A DNA stretch of 24,847 nucleotides, taken from the IMG/VR virus record IMGVR_UViG_3300031772_000267, positions 1-24,847 of that record, one strand, 5' to 3'. Positions 20,371 through 24,847 of the stretch are shown piece after piece. Both the position numbers and the translations under genes were made by a program. Under the pieces are notes generated by a model that saw nothing but the letters and a program-made list of their open reading frames with translations, had not been told where the DNA came from and ran no database searches. This stretch comes from a virus. The first letter of the stretch is position 1. Each line of letters opens with the position of its first letter.

Positions 20371-20401
20371 ACCCGCCGGGCCTTTTTGAAAGGAGAATAA
20401 A
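20371..20401 (+). repeat. 31-nt leader repeat, copy B
   Basis: Identical over 31 nt to the minus-strand copy at 11393-11423. It ends directly before the ATG at 20402. GGCGGCGGCG at 20299-20308 could pair with the CCGCC in the block, giving a loop of about 60 nt. Confidence 0.75.
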
Positions 20402-20554
20402 ATGGTCTTTAACATACGCCGCAAAGTATTTGTGTGGATTAGGTGGAAGTGGCGATGGGGCTGTTTCAGGTGTCAGAATAGTGTTCAAAATAAAACGTGG
20501 ACGCATAGATGGTTTGGGCCATTTGCAATAGGATATGGACGGAAAAACAAATAA
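20402..20554 (+). CDS. 50-aa basic aromatic protein
   Basis: Starts MVFNIRRKVFVWIRWKWRWG right after the leader repeat, with AAAGGAG at 7-nt spacing. The product has eight Trp/Phe in the first half, many Arg/Lys and a CFRC pair that could hold a metal with other residues. The end is WFGPFAIGYGRKNK. It is too short for family recognition. The strong leader suggests it is expressed. Confidence 0.5.
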   Translation: MVFNIRRKVFVWIRWKWRWGCFRCQNSVQNKTWTHRWFGPFAIGYGRKNK

Positions 20555-20664
20555 CAGCCGGCGGCGGCGTGTCCGTACTTAAAAGGGCGGTGCAAGAAGA
20601 CGCGAGGCCGTAAGCGGTAATCGGGATAGTGATATCCAGGTATAAGTGGCGAAACATACGCCTG

Positions 20665-20688
20665 CCCGCCGGGCTGATTTGAAAGGAG
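20665..20688 (+). repeat. Leader element, third copy
   Basis: CCCGCCGGGC, a broken T-run (TGATTT) and GAAAGGAG, 7 nt before the ATG at 20696. CCGGCGGCGG at 20558-20567 can pair with the CCGCCGG block over 7 bp around a 96-nt loop. Confidence 0.6.
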
Positions 20689-20695
20689 AAACCAG

Positions 20696-20812
20696 ATGGC
20701 AAAGACGAAAATAGCCTGGGCGACCGAATCCTGGAATCCGGTCAGATACCTTGACGGTTGGATGTGCTCGAAGAGAAGCCCCGGCTGCTTGAACCATTAT
20801 AATAAATCTTGA
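20696..20812 (+). pseudogene. Truncated N-terminus of a second Gp37/Gp68-like gene
   Basis: A 38-codon frame with a good ribosome site reads MAKTKIAWATESWNPVRYLD, then GWMCSKRSPGCLNHYNKS and stop. It aligns with the first 36 residues of the full gene at 21353 (TKIAWCDVSWNPLRVGNGW, then HCTKVSSGCERCYAE), but the third conserved cysteine has become His and the rest is gone. The break coincides with the start of the HNH endonuclease unit: its -35 box overlaps this stop codon. It is best explained as a broken paralogue left by insertion or recombination. Confidence 0.65.
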
Positions 20813-20836
20813 CAATGACAAATATAGGATTACAAT
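20809..20836 (+). promoter_or_regulatory. Sigma-70 promoter for the HNH gene
   Basis: TTGACA (20809-20814) is followed after 16 nt by TACAAT (20831-20836), one mismatch from the consensus -10. It lies 93 nt before the HNH start codon. A private promoter is common for mobile endonuclease genes. Confidence 0.55.
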
Positions 20837-20928
20837 TATGTGCGGATAGGTTCGCAACCGAAAAGTTGGACATCCTGACCAATCTGCCGCACATTTTATT
20901 GTCAGGAACTATTACAGGAGATAGTCAA

Positions 20929-21363
20929 ATGAATCGCACGCGAGAATACAATAATAACTGGCGCGGAGGAAGAATACAAACAGCACATGGATACATTCTA
21001 ATACGAGTAGGACTCGGCCATCCATTAGCGGATTGCAGAGGCTATGCGTATGAGCATCGCCTTGTTGTCTCGCAAATACTTGGTAGGTGGATAAAACCAA
21101 ACGAGAAAGTTCATCATAAGGATACAAATAGACTTAATAACATAGCCGAAAATCTGCTTATAGTATCAAGCAATGCTGAGCATTATTACTATCATCGCAA
21201 AAATCAAAATCGTCGCAAACCCGGCGAAATGAATGTGGCGGTATTATGTAGATGTAATTGCGGTGGAACATTATCGACATACGATAAATGGGGCAGGCCT
21301 CGCAAATATATTTCCGGTCATAACCCGAAAAACAAGAAAGGATGTTACGTCAATGTCAAATAA
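20929..21363 (+). CDS. HNH homing-type endonuclease
   Basis: A 144-residue protein starting MNRTREYNNNWRGGR at an ATG 8 nt after AGGAG. The HNH core is YAYEHRLVVSQILGRWIKPN, then EKVHHKDTNRLNNIAENLLIV: two histidines, Asp and Asn in the usual H...H-H...N order. A second part, CRCNCGG with a lysine-rich end, may bind DNA. The gene is AT-richer than its neighbours and has its own promoter. It stands between a truncated and a complete copy of the same gene, as expected of a mobile endonuclease that moves by recombination. Its end overlaps the next gene by 11 nt. Confidence 0.82.
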   Translation: MNRTREYNNNWRGGRIQTAHGYILIRVGLGHPLADCRGYAYEHRLVVSQILGRWIKPNEKVHHKDTNRLNNIAENLLIVSSNAEHYYYHRKNQNRRKPGEMNVAVLCRCNCGGTLSTYDKWGRPRKYISGHNPKNKKGCYVNVK

Positions 21364-22123
21364 TACAAAAATTGCGTGGTGTGATGTAAGTTGGAATCCC
21401 TTGCGAGTGGGAAATGGTTGGCATTGCACGAAAGTATCAAGTGGTTGTGAACGATGTTATGCAGAAGCATTTAATAAGCGTTTTGGCAATGGACAGCCTT
21501 ATGATAATAGTAGTGTTGCGTTTCGCCTTGACGAGAAGGTTCTGAATCTACCTTTCCACTGGCGCAAGCCCCGCCGGGTCTTCGTGCAATCGATGGGGGA
21601 CTTGTTCCACGAGCAGATTTCAATAGCTTTTTTAACACATATTTTCGATACGATAGAAGAATGTCCCCAACACACTTTCCTAATATTGACAAAACGTCCC
21701 GAAAACATAAAGCGACTTTGGACGAATCAAAGCGATGATCCGGCCTGTTCTTGGCGCTATATGAGAGAAGGAACCATATTACCAAACGTCTGGCTCGGCG
21801 TCACCGTCGAATCGGAAAAGTATCTGCACCGCGTAAACGCCCTGAATGAAATCGCCGCCGCCGTGAAGTTCGTCAGTCTTGAGCCGCTTCTCGAAGAAAT
21901 TCATATCGAGAGCTATCTGAAGTATCTCAATCAAGTTATCGTCGGGCCCGAAACTGGCCCGCACCGCCGCCCCTGCAAGCCGGAATGGATAGAGAACATT
22001 ATCGAGCAGTGCGACGCGGCGAAAGTACCGGTCTTCGTCAAGGCATTTCCGTTTGGTAATCGAATATCGCACGACCCCGCCGAGTGGCCGGAGTGGGCGA
22101 GAAGAAGGGAGTATCCGAAATGA
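21353..22123 (+). CDS. Phage Gp37/Gp68 family protein (DUF5131)
   Basis: A 256-residue protein. Start MSNNTKIAWCDVSWNPLRVG; three cysteines in C-x7-C-x2-C order (WHCTKVSSGCERCYAE), then FHWRKPRRVFVQSMGDLFHE, TFLILTKRPENI, LPNVWLGVTVES, VKFVSLEPLLEEI and VIVGPETG. These are hallmark segments of DUF5131, thought to be a radical-SAM-like TIM barrel of unknown reaction, common in phages. I use the ATG at 21353, overlapping the HNH stop. Downstream genes overlap by ATGA, so it opens a coupled cluster running to the methyltransferase. Confidence 0.82.
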   Translation: MSNNTKIAWCDVSWNPLRVGNGWHCTKVSSGCERCYAEAFNKRFGNGQPYDNSSVAFRLDEKVLNLPFHWRKPRRVFVQSMGDLFHEQISIAFLTHIFDTIEECPQHTFLILTKRPENIKRLWTNQSDDPACSWRYMREGTILPNVWLGVTVESEKYLHRVNALNEIAAAVKFVSLEPLLEEIHIESYLKYLNQVIVGPETGPHRRPCKPEWIENIIEQCDAAKVPVFVKAFPFGNRISHDPAEWPEWARRREYPK

Positions 22124-22320
22124 AAACTCATACCTGGATTGTCGAACATCCTGGCCGTTGTCCTTTTTTTGACGAAGGCACTTGTGTCGTTGGCTGGGTG
22201 GATGAGAATGGATGCCGGACGATTTGCAACCAGCCAATAGACGAGCAAAACTTGGCGATTGCTGCCTTGCCCAAAACATGTCCTTTACGCGAAAATCAAG
22301 TAGTAGTGAGGTCGAAATGA
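22120..22320 (+). CDS. 66-aa cysteine-rich phage protein
   Basis: Starts MKTHTWIVEHPGRCPFFD at an ATG overlapping the preceding stop, with GGGAG upstream. Cysteines lie in RCPFFDEGTC, NGCRTICNQP and KTCPLRENQ, six in all, suggesting a zinc-binding fold. Short proteins with a C-P-F/C-x-C...C-P-L-R layout are frequent in phage early regions; their role is unknown. It overlaps the HTH regulator by 4 nt. Confidence 0.65.
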   Translation: MKTHTWIVEHPGRCPFFDEGTCVVGWVDENGCRTICNQPIDEQNLAIAALPKTCPLRENQVVVRSK

Positions 22321-22577
22321 CCATCGGCGGTAAAATTAAATGGGCGAGGGAGAAAAGGGACTGGACGGTAGAGCAGTTGACAACTGAGACGAATTTACCC
22401 AAACACAGAATATGGGATATAGAGAACGGTCTAAACATTCTGCCCTGGGATTACGAATTAGCCCGCATTGCAAAGGCACTCTATCGCGATGTTGGCTGGT
22501 TTCTGGACGGCAAAGAGCCGGACGATCCGGTATGTCTGCACTGCAAATTAAACGAAAATTCGGACATGTCTGAATGA
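22317..22577 (+). CDS. XRE-type HTH regulator, 86 aa
   Basis: Starts MTIGGKIKWAREKRDWTVEQ (ATG overlapping the previous stop). The Cro/C1-type helix-turn-helix is WTVEQLTTETNLPKHRIWDI, with the continuing ENGLNILPWDYELARIAKAL typical of XRE domains. The C-terminal part has GWFLDGKEPDDPVCLHC. As a small DNA-binding protein it may regulate the phage cluster or the methyltransferase gene that starts within its last bases (ATGA), like controller proteins of restriction-modification loci. That role is an inference. Confidence 0.78.
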   Translation: MTIGGKIKWAREKRDWTVEQLTTETNLPKHRIWDIENGLNILPWDYELARIAKALYRDVGWFLDGKEPDDPVCLHCKLNENSDMSE

Positions 22578-23827
22578 CCCCAAACGAAATCACCCCCGGC
22601 GACGCGATAACGGATACTTGGCAAGGATGCTACGATTTAAGTTATCGCGGAATCATAGTCGATGAGGCATTTTGCCACCCTGCAAAAATGTCCAGGGGCC
22701 TGCTTACGCGCATCCTGCGCCACGCCAAAGAGGAAGAATGGCTGTGGCCGGGGGCGGTTATTGTTGACCCGTTCGGCGGGATTTTCACCACCGGCCTGCT
22801 CGGCGCATACGAGGGCTACCAGGTAGTCGGCGTCGAGTTGGAGTCTGAGTTTTATCGTCTGGCGAACAGCTACGACTGCCCCGGCCTGACGAAGGCCGAG
22901 TGGGTTCGATGGTTCAATAGATACCGGCGGAATCCCGATATTTGCCCGGCCTGCCATAACAAGGCGCAGACCTGGTACGAGAAACACAGTGGCGTTATTC
23001 CTTCACAAGAGCCGCATCATTTCGTCGGCAATATCGAGCTTCACGCCAGGAAGCTGGCGGCCCTGGGCTGCCCGCAGCCGGTGATAATACAGGGCGATTC
23101 GAGACGGCTCTGCGAGTTACTGCAAGGGGCGGACTTGATTGTGTCGTCGCCGCCATTTTTGGGCGATGGCATCAATAAATCAAATACCTTCAGTGGCAAT
23201 AAAGTCAATCGCAACCAGCAATGCGTGAGTCGTGGACGACCCAAGCATATTGGCGGCGACCAACAAGCAAAGCAAATCTCTTACGGCACTACCCCCGGTC
23301 AGTTAGGAGCTATGAGGCCCGGCGATGTCAATTTGATTTGCTCATCCCCGCCGTATGAAGGAAATCCGCACGCGGGCGAATCAAAGAATGGTTTTGTTTA
23401 TACGGGAGAACATAACTACACAGGTAGCCGTTGTTCCATTAACCGATATGACACCAATAAATCCCAAGACAATCTCGGCAACTCGCAGGGCGACACCTTC
23501 TGGGCTGCAAGTCGCATTATTTTGGAGCAGTCCTACGCCATACTCCGCCCCGGCGGCGTAGCCATCTGGGTCGTCAAAGACTTCGTCCGCAACAAGAAGC
23601 GCGTGGACTTTACCGGCGACTGGCGGCGGCTCTGCGAATCCGTAGGCTTCAAGACCCTCCATGAGCACCACGCTATGCTCATTAAAGAGACCGAACATCA
23701 GACCTTCTTTGGGCCAGAGACGACAATTAAAGAAAAAAAGTCCTTTTTTAGACGCTTATGTGAATCTAAGGGCAGCCCCAAAATCGACTTTGAAACGATT
23801 TACTGTATGTGCAAACCTAAAGGCTGA
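22574..23827 (+). CDS. DNA methyltransferase with two SSPP motifs
   Basis: A 417-residue enzyme of the N6-adenine/N4-cytosine class. The AdoMet motif is VIVDPFGGIFTTGLLGAYEG followed by VVGVELES (about 62-92). The catalytic (S/D)PP(Y/F) motif appears twice: VSSPPF (about 190) and CSSPPYE (about 256). A CPAC pair with nearby His could be a metal site. Late motifs are LRPGGVAIWVVKDFVRN and DFTGDWRRLCE. Motif I before IV indicates the gamma-like order. No restriction gene is adjacent, so it probably protects or marks phage DNA. It starts within the HTH gene (ATGA). Confidence 0.83.
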   Translation: MTPNEITPGDAITDTWQGCYDLSYRGIIVDEAFCHPAKMSRGLLTRILRHAKEEEWLWPGAVIVDPFGGIFTTGLLGAYEGYQVVGVELESEFYRLANSYDCPGLTKAEWVRWFNRYRRNPDICPACHNKAQTWYEKHSGVIPSQEPHHFVGNIELHARKLAALGCPQPVIIQGDSRRLCELLQGADLIVSSPPFLGDGINKSNTFSGNKVNRNQQCVSRGRPKHIGGDQQAKQISYGTTPGQLGAMRPGDVNLICSSPPYEGNPHAGESKNGFVYTGEHNYTGSRCSINRYDTNKSQDNLGNSQGDTFWAASRIILEQSYAILRPGGVAIWVVKDFVRNKKRVDFTGDWRRLCESVGFKTLHEHHAMLIKETEHQTFFGPETTIKEKKSFFRRLCESKGSPKIDFETIYCMCKPKG

Positions 23828-23845
23828 GGCCAAAGGAGGCTTACT

Positions 23846-24364
23846 ATGACAGAAAAAAGCGCTGAAATAGTACCGTGTCTAAGATGTGGAACCCGATGCA
23901 AGGTTGCGGGGCCGGGCCGTGCGGACGCCCAGATGCTAAAACTATCACAAGGCAAGGGTCTGTGTATCAACTGTGCGACCCACGACTGGCTCAGAAATAC
24001 CTATCCGGTAAACATGATGTTGGCCGAGAAGGGGCCGGGTATGTTAGTACATCCGCACATACGCGACCAGTTTGCTGACATTATGCGTGTAGGCTGTGCC
24101 GATGCCCATCCCGACGAAATCAACTGGAACCTTATCAACGAAAATTGGGACTTGCCGTTCCCTACAAAAATCAAACGCAGCGGAACGAACCCTTGTTCTC
24201 AGGCTGACCTTAATGAGATAGAGGAGTTTGCAAGGAAGTCTCCGTTATTCCCGGACGATGTCAAGATGAGGATAGTTAAAGGGCCTCTTGTCATAACGCG
24301 CTTTGCAGAACTCGACCTGCTCGAACCTGGACTGGGACAGAAAATGAGAGAACTATTGAAATGA
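23846..24364 (+). CDS. Conserved phage zinc-ribbon protein, 172 aa
   Basis: Starts MTEKSAEIVPCLRCGTRC, with AAAGGAGG 8 nt upstream. A zinc ribbon is formed by CLRC and GLCINCATHDWL. A conserved helical part follows: NTYPVNMMLAEKGPGMLVHP, IRDQFADIMRVGCAD and DEINWNLINENWDLPFP. The P-V-x-M-x-x-E-x-x-G...F-A-x-I-M-x-V-G-x-A-D...E-I-x-W pattern recurs in phage proteins near replication and methyltransferase genes. No biochemical role is known. Confidence 0.72.
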   Translation: MTEKSAEIVPCLRCGTRCKVAGPGRADAQMLKLSQGKGLCINCATHDWLRNTYPVNMMLAEKGPGMLVHPHIRDQFADIMRVGCADAHPDEINWNLINENWDLPFPTKIKRSGTNPCSQADLNEIEEFARKSPLFPDDVKMRIVKGPLVITRFAELDLLEPGLGQKMRELLK

Positions 24365-24417
24365 AAAAGGCCACAGGATATTCGTCAAGATATTCTCTTC
24401 TGGCGACAAGTGTATGA
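24361..24417 (+). CDS. Possible 18-aa coupling peptide
   Basis: MKKATGYSSRYSLLATSV is encoded between the ATGA overlap with the upstream gene and the ATGA overlap with the next HTH frame. There is no ribosome site. It is plausible only as a link in translational coupling. Confidence 0.25.
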   Translation: MKKATGYSSRYSLLATSV

Positions 24418-24572
24418 AGGGGGCGGAGTTGATTCGTGTACGAGAAGCAACCGGGCTTACGCAAGAGCAGTTAGCGGCGAAAATGGTCAGATGGGGGAAC
24501 CGGAACCATAGGAGGCTTGTTATAAATAATGCCCGGCGCAGCCACAAGCCACGCCGAGCATTTGGAGAGTAA
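24414..24572 (+). CDS. Short HTH fragment, possibly decayed regulator
   Basis: A 52-codon frame, MKGAELIRVREATGLTQEQL followed by AAKMVRWGNRNHRRL. The first 24 residues match the start of XRE helix-turn-helix domains (R-x-x-x-G-L-T-Q-E-Q-L-A), but the recognition helix and the ENG turn do not follow. Instead the product turns Arg-rich and runs through a hairpin (24528-24562). It has no ribosome site and would need coupling to the tiny frame before it. It is either a truncated regulator or a regulator interrupted by a frameshift. Confidence 0.42.
   Translation: MKGAELIRVREATGLTQEQLAAKMVRWGNRNHRRLVINNARRSHKPRRAFGE
24528..24562. terminator. Hairpin between converging genes
   Basis: AATGCCCGGCG (24528-24538) pairs with CGCCGAGCATT (24552-24562); the single A-C mismatch on plus RNA becomes a G-U pair on minus RNA. 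A weak ATTTAT follows on the minus strand. It is probably a terminator for the leftward gene at 24604, perhaps for both directions. Confidence 0.45.
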
Positions 24573-24603
24573 TAACTGTCATCGGTTACAACTCTTTGTT
24601 ATC

Positions 24604-24846
24604 TCAGAAGAATCCCGCGGCCCACACCCAAGTCGCGTGGATCGCCTGCAGTAGAAATGCGCTGGCTATAAAGATAACGGTAGCAACGATTTTCCTGTGT
24701 GCGTTCTTGAGCGCCCGCACGTCATCGAGGACGCCCGGGTCGCCGTTCTTGCCCCGGAGAAGGCCGATAGTTTCGTGCTGCAACTCTTCCATCTTATCGA
24801 ACCTGTCCTTGCAGATCAGTTCGTACATCTTCTCGTCTTCGCTCAT
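24604..24846 (-). CDS. Holin-accessory-like membrane protein (XhlA type)
   Basis: An 80-residue protein starting MSEDEKMYELICKDRFDKME at the window's right edge; its ribosome site is outside. An N-terminal coiled coil (LQHETIGLLRG, VRALKNAHRKI) is followed by one membrane helix, IVATVIFIASAFLLQAIHA, and the short end WVWAAGFF. This layout, coiled coil plus a single C-terminal helix in about 80 residues, is that of XhlA-like holin-associated proteins and some small phage tethers. It converges on the rightward genes. A lysis role is likely but not proved. Confidence 0.6.
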   Translation of the reverse strand: MSEDEKMYELICKDRFDKMEELQHETIGLLRGKNGDPGVLDDVRALKNAHRKIVATVIFIASAFLLQAIHATWVWAAGFF

Positions 24847-24847
24847 C

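Noticed and set aside
24530-24660. 41-codon plus-strand frame after AGGAGG
   Set aside because: The ribosome site is 14 nt from the ATG, the frame runs across the hairpin and the converging gene, and the product has no protein-like pattern.
1-24847. CRISPR array
   Set aside because: No set of equal repeats with unique equal-length spacers; the repeats seen are leaders, tandem duplications or low-complexity stretches.

Overview
The window is a stretch of a tailed-phage genome or prophage (Caudoviricetes). The left third is a head-assembly block on the minus strand: small and large terminase, a podovirus-type head-to-tail connector (portal), a GNAT protein, a Bbp19-like protein and a scaffold-like protein cut by the window edge. 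The rest is mainly early, recombination and accessory genes on the plus strand. The host cannot be named. Strong AGGAG-type ribosome sites, a perfect sigma-54 promoter and two lipobox proteins point to a Gram-negative-type bacterium. A planctomycete or delta-proteobacterium-like host would fit, but that is only an inference.

Layout. (1) 1-6689, minus strand: compact virion genes with many 1-8 nt overlaps; the gene between the two terminase subunits ends in a long Ser/Thr-only tail. (2) 6690-7189: divergent control region with three stacked dyads and a consensus -24/-12 promoter firing rightward. (3) 7190-9734, plus: five small unrecognised genes, an 89-aa gene and a serine recombinase; several have a hairpin and U-run directly against the ribosome site. 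(4) 9735-12011, minus: a 5-nt-period GCC-rich repeat, a conserved phage protein with a RAMP-like glycine loop, a CLDCC-type cysteine protein, an exported Ig-like protein and a zinc-ribbon membrane protein. (5) 12012-12826: a decayed gene, then a well-formed sigma-70 promoter, a structured RNA of about 190 nt with its own terminator, and a second branched RNA fold. (6) 12827-14300, plus: a lipoprotein and small genes, one with a perfect 81-bp in-frame tandem duplication. (7) 14313-18725: glycosyltransferase, YqaJ exonuclease, Bet/RecT annealing protein, two replication-region proteins and a RuvC-like resolvase. (8) 18728-24572: small conserved phage genes, a Gly-X hexamer-repeat protein, a lipoprotein, a truncated Gp37/Gp68 copy beside an HNH endonuclease, a full Gp37/Gp68 protein, a small HTH regulator and a DNA methyltransferase. 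(9) 24604-24846, minus: a holin-accessory-like membrane protein.

How the parts fit. YqaJ, Bet and the RuvC-like enzyme form a recombination set: end resection, strand annealing and junction resolution. The terminase pair and portal package the DNA. The serine recombinase could act in integration, inversion or multimer resolution. The most unusual material is non-coding: the promoter-RNA-terminator unit at 12385-12612, the adjacent branched RNA, the sigma-54 promoter, and a family of near-identical gene leaders including a 31-nt perfect repeat on opposite strands.
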